Positions 32,319 to 40,719 of a stretch of DNA of 64,000 nucleotides are shown piece after piece. The translations under genes and the position numbers were made by a program. The notes under the pieces are model-generated. The model saw only the letters and a list, made by a program, of their open reading frames with translations, made no database searches and was not told where the DNA came from. This DNA comes from Arthrobacter sp. NicSoilC5 (GTDB taxonomy: Bacteria > Actinomycetota > Actinomycetes > Actinomycetales > Micrococcaceae): positions 806,001 to 870,000 of the forward strand of contig NZ_AP024660.1 of the NCBI RefSeq assembly GCF_019977395.1, in the 5' to 3' direction. Within the stretch, counting starts at the first letter, position 1; every line of letters starts with the position of its first letter.

Positions 32319-34997
32319 TTATCGCCCCGCGATGGCGTCGACGACGGCGGTCAGGGCAGCGCCGACCTTACCGGCATCGGTACCGCCACCCTGGGCAACA
32401 TCGTCCTTGCCGCCGCCTCCGCCGCCGAGCACGCCGGCAGCGACGCGCACCAGGGCACCGGCCTTGACGCCGGCCTCCCTGGCCGCTTCGTTGGTGGCGA
32501 CCAGGATCAGCGGGCGGTCGTTGGCGACGCCTGCCACGGCAACCGCGGCAGCCGTGGAGCCGAGGCGGTTGCGCAGGTCAAGGGCCAGGCCGCGGAGGTC
32601 GTCGGCACCGCTGACGGTTCCTGCATCGTGGGCCACCACCCGGACGCCGGCGGCATCCTTGGCGGTGTCAACCAGCTGCGCGGCAACAGCGGTCAGTTGT
32701 TCCTTGCGGAGCCGGTCCAGTTCCTTCTCGGTAGCCTTCAGCTTGGCCAGTGTGGCGGAGATCCTGTCGGCGAGCTGGCCGGAGGGCACCTTCAGCAAGT
32801 CCGTGAGCTCGGTGACCAGGGCGCGCTCCGCCGCGAGGTGGCGGAACGCTTCCATGCCCACAAACGCTTCCACGCGCCGGTTGCCTGAACCCACGGACTG
32901 TTCGCCCAGGAGGGACAGGCTGCCGATCAGCGAGGTGTTGGCGACGTGGGTGCCGCCGCACAGTTCGCGGGACCAGGCGCCGTCGATTTCCACGACGCGC
33001 ACTTCGCTGCCGTAGTTCTCGCCGAAGAGGGCCATGGCGCCCATGGCCTTGGCTTCGGCCAGGCCCATGATCTTCGTTTCCACGGAGTAGTTGTTGCGGA
33101 TCGCGAGGTTGGAAACCTCTTCGATCTCGGACCGTGTGGCTGTGCTCAGGCCCTCGCCCCAGGCAAAGTCGAAGCGCAGGTAGCCGGCTTTGTTGAAGGA
33201 ACCGCGCTGGGTGGCTTCCGGGCCAAGGATCTGGTGCAGGGCGGCGTGGACGATGTGCGTGCCGGTGTGGGCCTGCTCGGCGGCATGGCGGCGTTCACGG
33301 TCGACGGCGGCGCGCACCAGCGAGTCGGCGCCGATTTCGCCCTCGCGGACAATCGCCTTGTGCACGCTCAGGCCCTTGATGGGGCGCTGGACGTCGAGGA
33401 CCTCGACGACGAAGCCGTCGCCGGTGATCAGGCCCGTGTCCGCGGCCTGGCCGCCGGCCTCGGCGTAGAACGGCGTTTCCGCAAGGACCAGTTCAATCTC
33501 GTCTCCGGTGGCTGCCTGCTGGACCTGGCGTCCGGCGCTGAGCAGGCCGCGGACGCGCGACTCGCCTTCGAGCTCGGTGTAGCCGGTGAAGACGGTCTCG
33601 CCCTGGCCCAGGAGTTCCTGGAAGACGCTGACGTCCGCGTGGCCTCCCTTTTTGCCCTTGGCATCGGCCTGGGCGCGCTGGCGCTGTTCCTGCATCAGGC
33701 TGCGGAAGGCCGCCTCATCCACTTTCAGCCCGGCCTCTTCGGCCATTTCGAGGGTGAGGTCGATGGGGAAGCCGTAGGTGTCGTGCAGCGCGAATGCGTC
33801 CTCGCCGGACAGCGGCTTGTTGGCTGCCTTGGATTCCTTGACGGCGTCCTCGAGCCGGGCCGTGCCGGAGGCGATGGTGCGCAGGAAGGCCTTCTCCTCG
33901 GCGTAAGCGATGCGGCTGATCCGGTCAAAGTCGGTGGCCACCACGGGGTAAACGCCCTTCATGGCGTCGCGTGAGGCGGGCAGCAGGTCAGGCAGGCAGG
34001 CCTGTTCGACGCCGAGCAGGCGCATGGAGCGGACGGCCCGGCGGATCAGGCGGCGCAGGACGTAGCCGCGGCCCTCGTTGGAGGGGGTCACGCCGTCGGA
34101 GATCAGCATCAAGGCCGACCGGACGTGGTCCGCCACGACGCGCATGCGGACGTCGTCCGTGTGGTGGGGATCGTCCTCGGACTCGGCGGAGGTGTACTCC
34201 TTGCCGGAGAGTTCTGCGGCTTTGTCGATCACGGGACGGACCTGGTCGGTTTCATACATGTTCTCGACGCCCTGCAGGATCATCGCGAGGCGTTCCATGC
34301 CCAGGCCGGTATCGATGTTCTTCTTCGGCAGCTCACCGACAATGTCGAAGTCGACCTTGGAGCGGACGTTCTCGATCTGGTACTGCATGAACACGAGGTT
34401 CCAGATCTCGATGTAGCGCGTCTCGTCAGCCAGCGGTCCGCCTTCGATGCCGTAGGCCGGTCCGCGGTCATAGTAGATCTCGGAGCAGGGACCGGCCGGG
34501 CCGGGCTGGCCCGTCGACCAGTAATTGTCCGACTTGCCCATGCGCTGGATGCGCTCAGCGGGGACGCCGGTGTTCTTCAGCCACAGTTCCTCGGCTTCGT
34601 CATCCTCCTCGTAGACCGTCACCCACAGCTTCTCGGGCGGAAGTCCGTAGCCGCCGTCGTCAACGCTCTTGGTGAGCAGCTCCCAGGCGAACTTGATGGC
34701 GTCTTCCTTGAAGTAGTCGCCGAAGGAGAAGTTGCCGCACATCTGGAAGAACGTGCCGTGGCGGGCAGTCTTGCCCACTTCCTCGATGTCGCCGGTGCGG
34801 ATGCACTTCTGGACGCTGGTGGCGCGGGAGTAGGGCGCTTCCTCGCGGGCGGTGAGGTAGGGAATGAACGGGACCATGCCGGCCACCGTGAACAGCAGCG
34901 ATGGGTCGCTGGAGACCAGCGATGCGGAGGGAACCGCGGTGTGGCCCTTGCTGACAAAAAAGTCCACCCAGCGCTTTGTGATCTCCTGCGACTTCAT
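32319..34997 (-). CDS. alaS: Alanyl-tRNA synthetase
   Basis: Charges tRNA-Ala. 892 residues, normal. N-terminal class II core (FFVSKGHTAVPSASLVSSDPSLLFTVAGMVPF), tRNA-recognition region, then the editing domain with HTGTHIVHAAL (HxxxH) and the CGGTHV cysteine-histidine pair, and the C-terminal oligomerisation domain with GGGGKDD-type glycine patch. It is followed directly by ruvX and mltG, the common bacterial order. Confidence 0.97.
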   Translation of the reverse strand: MKSQEITKRWVDFFVSKGHTAVPSASLVSSDPSLLFTVAGMVPFIPYLTAREEAPYSRATSVQKCIRTGDIEEVGKTARHGTFFQMCGNFSFGDYFKEDAIKFAWELLTKSVDDGGYGLPPEKLWVTVYEEDDEAEELWLKNTGVPAERIQRMGKSDNYWSTGQPGPAGPCSEIYYDRGPAYGIEGGPLADETRYIEIWNLVFMQYQIENVRSKVDFDIVGELPKKNIDTGLGMERLAMILQGVENMYETDQVRPVIDKAAELSGKEYTSAESEDDPHHTDDVRMRVVADHVRSALMLISDGVTPSNEGRGYVLRRLIRRAVRSMRLLGVEQACLPDLLPASRDAMKGVYPVVATDFDRISRIAYAEEKAFLRTIASGTARLEDAVKESKAANKPLSGEDAFALHDTYGFPIDLTLEMAEEAGLKVDEAAFRSLMQEQRQRAQADAKGKKGGHADVSVFQELLGQGETVFTGYTELEGESRVRGLLSAGRQVQQAATGDEIELVLAETPFYAEAGGQAADTGLITGDGFVVEVLDVQRPIKGLSVHKAIVREGEIGADSLVRAAVDRERRHAAEQAHTGTHIVHAALHQILGPEATQRGSFNKAGYLRFDFAWGEGLSTATRSEIEEVSNLAIRNNYSVETKIMGLAEAKAMGAMALFGENYGSEVRVVEIDGAWSRELCGGTHVANTSLIGSLSLLGEQSVGSGNRRVEAFVGMEAFRHLAAERALVTELTDLLKVPSGQLADRISATLAKLKATEKELDRLRKEQLTAVAAQLVDTAKDAAGVRVVAHDAGTVSGADDLRGLALDLRNRLGSTAAAVAVAGVANDRPLILVATNEAAREAGVKAGALVRVAAGVLGGGGGGKDDVAQGGGTDAGKVGAALTAVVDAIAGR

Positions 34998-35122
34998 GAG
35001 CTGTTTTCTTACCCTTCTTGGTCCGCGCCGAGGGGTGGCACGGTATTTCGTTCAAGTGGCGGGTCCCTCAACGGGGACCTGCCGGTTGTTGGCTGGCTGC
35101 CTGCGTGAAGCCCCTGAGGGCC

Positions 35123-35353
35123 TTAGCGGCGGACCACTTCAGCGGACTCGATGCCCAGGGCGGTCCTCAGGTCGGTTTCCCGTTCATGCATCCCTGCGCG
35201 CACGGCGTCGGCGAAGTCGTAAACTCCGTCGGCCAGCCGTCCCACGGTGCGGTTGAGGCCCTCCGGCCCGAGGCTGGACTGGGCCTGGCTCACTTTTCGG
35301 AAGGCAATGACGCCAATGGCCACGCCGATTCCCATCCAGACAATTCTTTTCAT
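35123..35353 (-). CDS. Small membrane-anchored protein (DUF6167-like)
   Basis: 76 residues: a hydrophobic N-terminal helix (about 4-20, IVWMGIGVAIGVIAF) and a short charged helix (LNRTVGRLADGVYDFADAVRAGM). Resembles the small proteins that accompany DUF948 proteins next to alaS in actinobacteria; function unknown. It follows the DUF948 gene by 17 bases, so both are probably co-transcribed with alaS. Confidence 0.8.
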   Translation of the reverse strand: MKRIVWMGIGVAIGVIAFRKVSQAQSSLGPEGLNRTVGRLADGVYDFADAVRAGMHERETDLRTALGIESAEVVRR

Positions 35354-35370
35354 GTTTGTTCTTTTCGGAT

Positions 35371-35745
35371 CTAGCGGCTGCGGCGCCCGGCGGCGGGCTT
35401 CCGGCGGTTGGCGAAGGCGCTGCGGACGCCGTAGCTGAAGGCGGCAACCTTGATGAGCGGGGAACCAACCGTTGCGGCCACCAGCGAGGACAGCGCTGAG
35501 ATGTTGGCGGACGCATCCGAGACGTTCGACGAGATGCCGTCAACCTTCTTCAGCTGCTGGTTGGTGGTGGAAACGGTGGCCGTGACCTCGTCCATCAGGG
35601 GGGTGGCGCCGTCGCTGAGGGACCTGATGGTGGTCCGCACCTCATCGAAGACTTTTCCCAGCTTCAGGATGGGCACCGCAAGCAGCAGGACCAGGAGCGC
35701 GAACACCCCGGCAGCGATCAGGCCGGCAATATCGCCACCAGACAT
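35371..35745 (-). CDS. DUF948 membrane-anchored protein
   Basis: 124 residues: one N-terminal membrane helix (about 5-28, DIAGLIAAGVFALLVLLLAVPILK), then a coiled-coil-like region (FDEVRTTIRSLSDGATPLMDEVTATVSTTNQQLKK, shown here in part) and a basic tail RRKPAAGRRSR. Matches the DUF948 pattern of small anchored coiled-coil proteins found upstream of alaS in Gram-positives. Function unknown. Confidence 0.85.
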   Translation of the reverse strand: MSGGDIAGLIAAGVFALLVLLLAVPILKLGKVFDEVRTTIRSLSDGATPLMDEVTATVSTTNQQLKKVDGISSNVSDASANISALSSLVAATVGSPLIKVAAFSYGVRSAFANRRKPAAGRRSR

Positions 35746-35839
35746 AGACGTTCATCTCCTCGAAATTCCGTGGGTGGGTCCCATCCTGCAGGCGCCCGGA
35801 GGGGGCGCCGCGCAGATGTCCCCCAAGTACCTTACATAC

Positions 35840-35873
35840 AAAGAAGCCCGCGGCGCTTGCCACGGGCTTCTTT
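35840..35873 (-). terminator. Intrinsic terminator after rpsD
   Basis: Inverted repeat AAAGAAGCCCG (35840-35850) and CGGGCTTCTTT (35863-35873) with a 12-base loop, located 18 bases after the rpsD stop and before the DUF948 start. A-T rich outer stem gives a T run in the transcript. It separates rpsD from the alaS group. Confidence 0.8.
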
Positions 35874-35890
35874 GGGTACGCTGCTGGGAT

Positions 35891-36517
35891 TTAGCGTGCG
35901 TAGAATTCGACGACGAGCTGCTCTTCGCAGGTCACCGGGATTTCGGAACGCTTGGGGCGGCGCACCAGGCGGGCCTGGAGGGCTTCCAGCTTGACGTCCA
36001 GGTAGGCCGGAACGGCAGGCAGGACGTCGCGGTGGGCACCGGCGGCGGCAACCTGGAGCGGAACCATGGTTTCGCTGCGGCTGTGGACGTGGACCAGCTG
36101 GCCCTCGCCGACGCGGAACGACGGGCGGTCAACGCGGACGCCGTCAACCATGATGTGGCGGTGCACAACCAGCTGGCGGGCCTGGGCGATGGTGCGGGCA
36201 AAGCCGGCACGCAGGACCAGGGCGTCAAGGCGCATTTCGAGCAGTTCGATGAGGTTCTCACCGGTCAGGCCCTTGGTGCGGCGGGCTTCTTCGAAGGCAC
36301 GGGTCATCTGTGCTTCGCGGATGCCGTACTGGGCGCGCAGGCGCTGCTTTTCGCGCAGACGTACAGCGTAGTCGGAGTCCTGCTTCTTGCGGGCACGGCC
36401 ATGCTCACCGGGGCCGTACGGGCGGCGCTCCATGTACTTGGCGGCCTTGGGGGTCAGAGCAATGCCGAGGGACCGCGAGAGGCGGGCCTGACGGCGAGCA
36501 CGAGTGTTGTTAGCCAC
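35891..36517 (-). CDS. rpsD: 30S ribosomal protein S4
   Basis: Primary 16S rRNA-binding assembly protein. 208 residues. The S4 RNA-binding domain (RLDALVLRAGFARTIAQARQLVVHRHIMVDG) is at about 92-122 and KRPYGPGEHGRAR-like sequence at 30-43 (ERRPYGPGEHGRARKK). The N-terminus has no cysteines, so it is the zinc-free form. GTG start with GGAAGG six bases upstream. It is away from the main ribosomal operons, next to rarA. Confidence 0.97.
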   Translation of the reverse strand: MANNTRARRQARLSRSLGIALTPKAAKYMERRPYGPGEHGRARKKQDSDYAVRLREKQRLRAQYGIREAQMTRAFEEARRTKGLTGENLIELLEMRLDALVLRAGFARTIAQARQLVVHRHIMVDGVRVDRPSFRVGEGQLVHVHSRSETMVPLQVAAAGAHRDVLPAVPAYLDVKLEALQARLVRRPKRSEIPVTCEEQLVVEFYAR

Positions 36518-36672
36518 TTGTGTCCTTCCAATATCTGCGGTGTGTCAGTGTTACTGGCCTCCACGATGGAGAGCATCGGCCAACCGCTGCCTTTTGCTAC
36601 TGGGCGCAGGGCATAACCTTGCCAACCTGAATTGGGGAGATTGTGCGTCCGCGCCTTGCCAGACAAAGATTC

Positions 36673-36681
36673 AGTTTACCA
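36673..36681 (-). promoter_or_regulatory. Candidate extended -10 promoter of rpsD
   Basis: On minus, TGG-TAAACT forms an extended -10 element in the end of rarA; TTGTCC lies 19 bases upstream as a loose -35. It would give a leader of about 150 bases to rpsD, long enough for autoregulation by S4, though no S4-binding structure was recognised. Weak, motif-based. Confidence 0.3.
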
Positions 36682-36686
36682 CGGCA

Positions 36687-38156
36687 TTACGTGCCCCGGA
36701 CAATCCTCCGCAGGCGTTCCAGCCGTTGGGCGATATCCCGTTCGGCACCGTTGCCGGTGGGCTGGTAGTAGTCGCGGCCCACCAGGTCATCCGGCGGGTA
36801 CTGCTGGGTGGCCACTGCGTGCGGCGCATCGTGGGCGTATTTGTAGCCAACGCCGTGGCCCAGCTGCTTCGAGCCCGGATAGTGGGCATCGCGCAGGTGC
36901 GCGGGAATTCCGACGCCGAGGCCCGCCCGGACGTCCGCGATCGCTTTGTTGATGCCCATGTAGGCGGCGTTCGACTTTGGTGCGGTGGCGAGGTGGACCA
37001 CGGCCTCGGCCAGGATGATCCGACCCTCGGGCATACCGATCAGCTGGACCGCCTGTGCTGCTGCCACGGCGGTCTGCAGCGCGGTGGGGTCTGCCATGCC
37101 CACGTCCTCCGCCGCGGAGATGACAATCCGCCGGGCGACGAACCGGGGGTCCTCCCCCGCCTCGAGCATCCGGGCGAGGTAGTGCAGGGCCGCGTCCACG
37201 TCGGACCCCCTGATGGATTTGATAAAGGCGCTGGCTACGTCGTAGTGCTGGTCGCCGGCCCGGTCATACCGGACGGCGGCCGCATCCAGGGCGCGCTCGG
37301 TGTGGCGCAGCTCCACGGTGACCGGCTCTTCGTCGGCAGGCGCGGTGGGTGCGCCTTCCTCCCCCACGGAACGTTCGACGTCGTCCGCGTCACCGAACGC
37401 GACGCCGGCCGCGGCCTCCAGGGCCGTAAGGGCGCGGCGGGCGTCGCCGCCGGACAGCCGGATCAGGTGTTCCAGCGCATCATCGCTGAGCCGGACCTTG
37501 CCGCCCAGCCCCCGCGGATCCTCCACGGCCCGGACCAGGAGGCCCTCGATGTCAGCATCGGTCAGGGGCTTGAGCGTGAGGAGCAGGGAGCGGGAGAGCA
37601 GGGGCGAGACCACCGAGAAGGAGGGGTTCTCCGTGGTGGCAGCCACCAGGACCACCCAGCGGTTTTCGACGCCGGGCAGCAGGGCGTCCTGCTGGGCTTT
37701 GTTGAAGCGGTGGATCTCATCGAGGAACAGCACCGTGGTGGTCTTGTACAGGTCGCGGGCCGTCAGGGCGTCGTCCATGACACGTCGGACGTCCTTGACG
37801 CCTGCGGTGATGGCGGACAGCTCCACGAACTTGCGGCCGGGTCCGCGCGCAATCACATGCGCCAGGGTGGTCTTACCGGTACCGGGAGGGCCCCAGAGGA
37901 TCAGGGAGCTGGGTCCGGCCGGACCGGCGGCATCCGCGCCCGCCCCGGCTGCCAGTTGGCGCAGCGGCGACCCCTGGCCGAGCAGGTGCTGCTGGCCCAC
38001 CACTTCGTCCAGGGTGCGGGGCCGCATGCGGACGGCCAGCGGGCTGCGCGGCGAACCCTTGCCCCGCGAACCCTGTCCCCGGGAACCTGCGCTTTCCCCC
38101 GCGACGGGACGATCGTCGTCGTCGTTTTCTGGCCCGTTCCCGAAGAGATCATCCAC
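36687..38156 (-). CDS. rarA: Replication-associated recombination protein A (RarA/MgsA)
   Basis: AAA+ ATPase acting at stalled replication forks, related to eukaryotic WRNIP1. 489 residues. Walker [12 protein letters not shown] near 90 and Walker [10 protein letters not shown] near 144, with sensor-1 ATTENPSF near 170 and the C-terminal MgsA tetramerisation domain ([20 protein letters not shown]). An extra acidic stretch near 50 and a short insert near 270 ([14 protein letters not shown]) are seen. Divergent from the acVLRF1 gene. Confidence 0.95.
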   Translation of the reverse strand: MDDLFGNGPENDDDDRPVAGESAGSRGQGSRGKGSPRSPLAVRMRPRTLDEVVGQQHLLGQGSPLRQLAAGAGADAAGPAGPSSLILWGPPGTGKTTLAHVIARGPGRKFVELSAITAGVKDVRRVMDDALTARDLYKTTTVLFLDEIHRFNKAQQDALLPGVENRWVVLVAATTENPSFSVVSPLLSRSLLLTLKPLTDADIEGLLVRAVEDPRGLGGKVRLSDDALEHLIRLSGGDARRALTALEAAAGVAFGDADDVERSVGEEGAPTAPADEEPVTVELRHTERALDAAAVRYDRAGDQHYDVASAFIKSIRGSDVDAALHYLARMLEAGEDPRFVARRIVISAAEDVGMADPTALQTAVAAAQAVQLIGMPEGRIILAEAVVHLATAPKSNAAYMGINKAIADVRAGLGVGIPAHLRDAHYPGSKQLGHGVGYKYAHDAPHAVATQQYPPDDLVGRDYYQPTGNGAERDIAQRLERLRRIVRGT

Positions 38157-38219
38157 ATAGATAGGCTACTTCCAGTCCAGCACCTGCTTTTCCCCCTCCC
38201 CCAAACCCAAGGAACCGCC

Positions 38220-38888
38220 ATGCCCGTCCCAGGTCCAACCGGTGCCCCGCCGTCCGTGAGGACAGCATTCGTGTCCGGTCCGCGGCTTGCGGGCTGGGCG
38301 GAGCGCTTCGGCACCTCCCACGGCGGTTACCAGCTGCAGGATGTCGACGACGGCCTGCTCCTTGTGGCGGCCGACGGCGCGGAGGCGCTCCTGCAGGCGC
38401 CGTGGCCGGCTAATGGGCGTCCGGGACGCGGCGCCGGCCCGCTGGAGCGGCTGGCTGCGCTTGCGTCACAGCCACGCCGCCTGGGATTGCTGCTGGTGCG
38501 GCGGGGCGGATACGGCATCGGGGTGACAAGCGAAGGCACCCTGCTCGCGTCCAAGGCCGGCACCCGGCACGTCCAGTCCCGAACGGCGGCTGGCGGCCAG
38601 TCCCAGCAGCGGTTTGCCCGCCGCCGTTCCAACCAGGCGGATGCCCTGGTGGCGGCCGTGGCGCAGCAGGCGGCGGAGGTGTTCCGCGCGGCCGCCTTCG
38701 AATATGTGGTGCCCGGCGGCGACAGGGCCCTGGCTGACCTGGTCCTCCAGGACCCCGCCCTGCGTGATTACGCGCGCCTGCCGCGCCTGCCCTACCTGGA
38801 CGTTACCGAGCCCCGGGCCGCCGTGCTGAAGAAGGCCGCGGCTGATGCGTGCTCCGTAAGGGTGACAGTGACCGATCCGCCAGGCTGA
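38220..38888 (+). CDS. acVLRF1 family peptidyl-tRNA hydrolase
   Basis: 222 residues. The signature loop SRTAAGGQSQQRFARRRSNQ (about 120-139) matches the VLRF1 release-factor fold shared with eukaryotic Vms1/ANKZF1, where a conserved Gln (here probably Gln127) promotes release of stuck nascent chains from tRNA on split ribosomes. In actinobacteria the family is proposed, not well tested, as a rescue factor. ATG at 38220 has AAGGA upstream; longer frames run antisense to rarA. Divergent from rarA, 63 bases apart. Confidence 0.85.
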   Translation: MPVPGPTGAPPSVRTAFVSGPRLAGWAERFGTSHGGYQLQDVDDGLLLVAADGAEALLQAPWPANGRPGRGAGPLERLAALASQPRRLGLLLVRRGGYGIGVTSEGTLLASKAGTRHVQSRTAAGGQSQQRFARRRSNQADALVAAVAQQAAEVFRAAAFEYVVPGGDRALADLVLQDPALRDYARLPRLPYLDVTEPRAAVLKKAAADACSVRVTVTDPPG

Positions 38889-38954
38889 GCCTGACGGGAA
38901 CAGGGGGCGGCACAGGAGGAGGATTACCATTGAGCGGGAATCCGAAGGAGCAAT

Positions 38955-39740
38955 GTGGCCAATTCCGCGTCGGGCGAGTCGATCATCGGCCGCTTCGTGA
39001 AGATCGTGAGTGCATTCGACGACCGCCATAGTTCCATGAGCGTCGCCGAACTTGGGCGCAGGACCGGGCTGCCGGTCACCACCACCTACCGGCTGGTCAA
39101 CGATCTGCTCCACGAACGGCTGCTCGAACGTGAGCCCGGCGGCGACATCCATATAGGCACCCGGATGTGGGAACTGGCCTCCCGGGGGTCCAAGACGCTC
39201 AGCCTGAGGGAAGCCGCGCTGCCTTTCATGGAGGACGTCCAGTCCGTGGTGCAGCACTCCACCACGCTGGGCATCCTGGATTCGGACGAAGTGCTGTACA
39301 TCGAGCGCCTGGGCTCGGATAAGACCATCGTGGACATCACCAAAGTTGCGGGCCGGCTGCCGCTCCACGCGACGTCGTCGGGCCTAGTCCTCCTGGCACA
39401 CTCCCCCGCGGCCTACCAGGACAGGTTCTTGGCCCGGCCCCTGACGAAATTCACCGAAACGACGCTGACCGACCCGTCCGAGCTGCGCCGCCATCTGGCC
39501 GCGATCAGGCAGCGGGGCTTTGCAGCCATGCCGGGCGTGATTGTTCCCGAATCCAGCGGCATCGCCGTTCCCGTCTTCGGACCGGACAACTCCATCCGCG
39601 CGGCGCTCAGCGTGGTGGTCCCGCGCAACGAGGAGAATGCAGCCGCCCGGGTGCCCGTGCTGATGGCATCGGCCCGCGGGATCTCGCGGGCCCTCGGCTG
39701 GCGGGGCGAGTTGAAGGGCACCCTTCGCCAGAGCCACTAG
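38955..39740 (+). CDS. IclR family transcriptional regulator
   Basis: 261 residues: winged helix-turn-helix at about 20-65 (MSVAELGRRTGLPVTTTYRLVNDLL) and a C-terminal IclR effector domain (GRLPLHATSSGLVLLAHSP near 135, GIAVPVFGPDNSIRAALSVV near 205). IclR members commonly control aromatic or acid catabolism and sit next to their targets. GTG start with AAGGAG upstream. It heads the catabolic cassette, in the same direction as the genes after it. Confidence 0.92.
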   Translation: MANSASGESIIGRFVKIVSAFDDRHSSMSVAELGRRTGLPVTTTYRLVNDLLHERLLEREPGGDIHIGTRMWELASRGSKTLSLREAALPFMEDVQSVVQHSTTLGILDSDEVLYIERLGSDKTIVDITKVAGRLPLHATSSGLVLLAHSPAAYQDRFLARPLTKFTETTLTDPSELRRHLAAIRQRGFAAMPGVIVPESSGIAVPVFGPDNSIRAALSVVVPRNEENAAARVPVLMASARGISRALGWRGELKGTLRQSH

Positions 39741-39751
39741 GCAAAGCCACA

Positions 39752-39791
39752 GGAACCAACTTTTGCCGTTGATCGGTAAACATGTGGTTCC
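39752..39791. promoter_or_regulatory. Widely spaced inverted repeat upstream of the SDR gene
   Basis: GGAACCA (39752-39758) and TGGTTCC (39785-39791) form a perfect 7-bp inverted repeat with a 26-base spacer, in the 122-base gap between the IclR gene and the SDR gene. The spacing puts half-sites on nearly the same DNA face, so an IclR dimer of dimers is a reasonable binder. Inferred. Confidence 0.4.
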
Positions 39792-39862
39792 AGTCACAGC
39801 TCCCCTGCCACTCTGGCTGGGATGCAGCAACGAGGCTGCTGGAGTTACGAGGAGCAGACCGC

Positions 39863-40624
39863 ATGAACACCACAGCGAACCGCGTGGCAGGCAAGACTGC
39901 AGTCGTCACAGGGGGCCGCGGTGACCTGGGCAAGGCCACCGCCGCCCTGCTGGCAGAACACGGCGCAGCAGTCGCCAGCCTGGACGTTGCCGGCATCCCC
40001 GCCGCAACCTCCCACACCAACGTCAAAGAGTACGACGTCGATGTCACCAGCGAGGAGAGCGTCGCGGAAGCCATCCGCCAGGTCCGCGAGGATCTCGGGA
40101 CGCCGGACATCCTGGTCAACGCCGCCGGAATAATTGGGCCGGCCGGAGCCTCGCACACCGCCTCGGTGTCCGACTTCGACACGATCTTCAACGTCAACGT
40201 CAAGGGCGTTTGGCTCATGACCAAGCACGTGATCCCCGGCATGATCGAAAAGGGCGCCGGCAGTATCGTCAACTTCTCCTCCATCCACGGAATCACGGGC
40301 GGACGGAACGTGCCGCTGTACCACGCGACCAAGGGTGCAGTCCGGCTCCTGAGCAAGTCCGATGCGGCGGCGTACGGTGCCCACGGCATCCGGGTGAATT
40401 CCATCCACCCCGGCTCCATGGACACCCGGATGAGCCGCCGCTCCGCCGAGCAGTCGGACATCGGCGCTGATGCTTACTACAAGCAGCTGGTGGGCTCCAA
40501 TCCCCTTCCCCGGCAGGGCAAACCGGACGAGATCGCCTACGGGGTGCTGTACCTGGCCTCCGACGAGTCCCGCTTCACCACCGGTTCCGAGCTGGTTATC
40601 GACGGCGGCTACACCGCCATCTAA
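39863..40624 (+). CDS. Short-chain dehydrogenase/reductase (NAD-dependent, classical SDR)
   Basis: 253 residues. Cofactor motif TGGRGDLG at 16-23 (standard TGxxxGxG), NAAG at 87-90, and the catalytic Ser139/140, Tyr153 and Lys157 (YHATK). Asp41 at the end of beta-2 suggests NAD rather than NADP. ATG at 39863 has AGGAG upstream; a longer ORF to 39782 was rejected. Located between the IclR regulator and the KstD-like flavoprotein, it probably oxidises an alcohol to the ketone that the next enzyme desaturates. Confidence 0.92.
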   Translation: MNTTANRVAGKTAVVTGGRGDLGKATAALLAEHGAAVASLDVAGIPAATSHTNVKEYDVDVTSEESVAEAIRQVREDLGTPDILVNAAGIIGPAGASHTASVSDFDTIFNVNVKGVWLMTKHVIPGMIEKGAGSIVNFSSIHGITGGRNVPLYHATKGAVRLLSKSDAAAYGAHGIRVNSIHPGSMDTRMSRRSAEQSDIGADAYYKQLVGSNPLPRQGKPDEIAYGVLYLASDESRFTTGSELVIDGGYTAI

Positions 40625-40657
40625 CCCGGGCGCCGGGTTCCCGGCCCTGGCAGCCGC

Positions 40658-40688
40658 TTGACAGAGCCGTTGGCGCAGGCATCTGCGC
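40658..40688 (+). promoter_or_regulatory. Candidate promoter and operator upstream of the KstD-like gene
   Basis: A perfect -35 hexamer TTGACA (40658-40663) is followed, where the -10 would lie, by a 6-bp inverted repeat GCGCAG-GCAT-CTGCGC (40673-40688). No good -10 is seen. A repressor or activator site replacing a weak -10 is one reading. The 95-base gap before the flavoprotein is longer than elsewhere in the cassette. Confidence 0.35.
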
Positions 40689-40719
40689 AACCATTTCCTC
40701 CTCCTGAAAGGCAACACCC

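Noticed and set aside
36504..38219. 5' part of a 794-residue plus frame
   Set aside because: Antisense to rpsD and rarA; only its last part (from 38220) is a real gene (acVLRF1).
40623..40639. Hairpin AACCCGG-GCG-CCGGGTT right at the SDR stop
   Set aside because: Only 7 bp with no T run; it overlaps the stop codon and is more likely a chance GC palindrome than a terminator.
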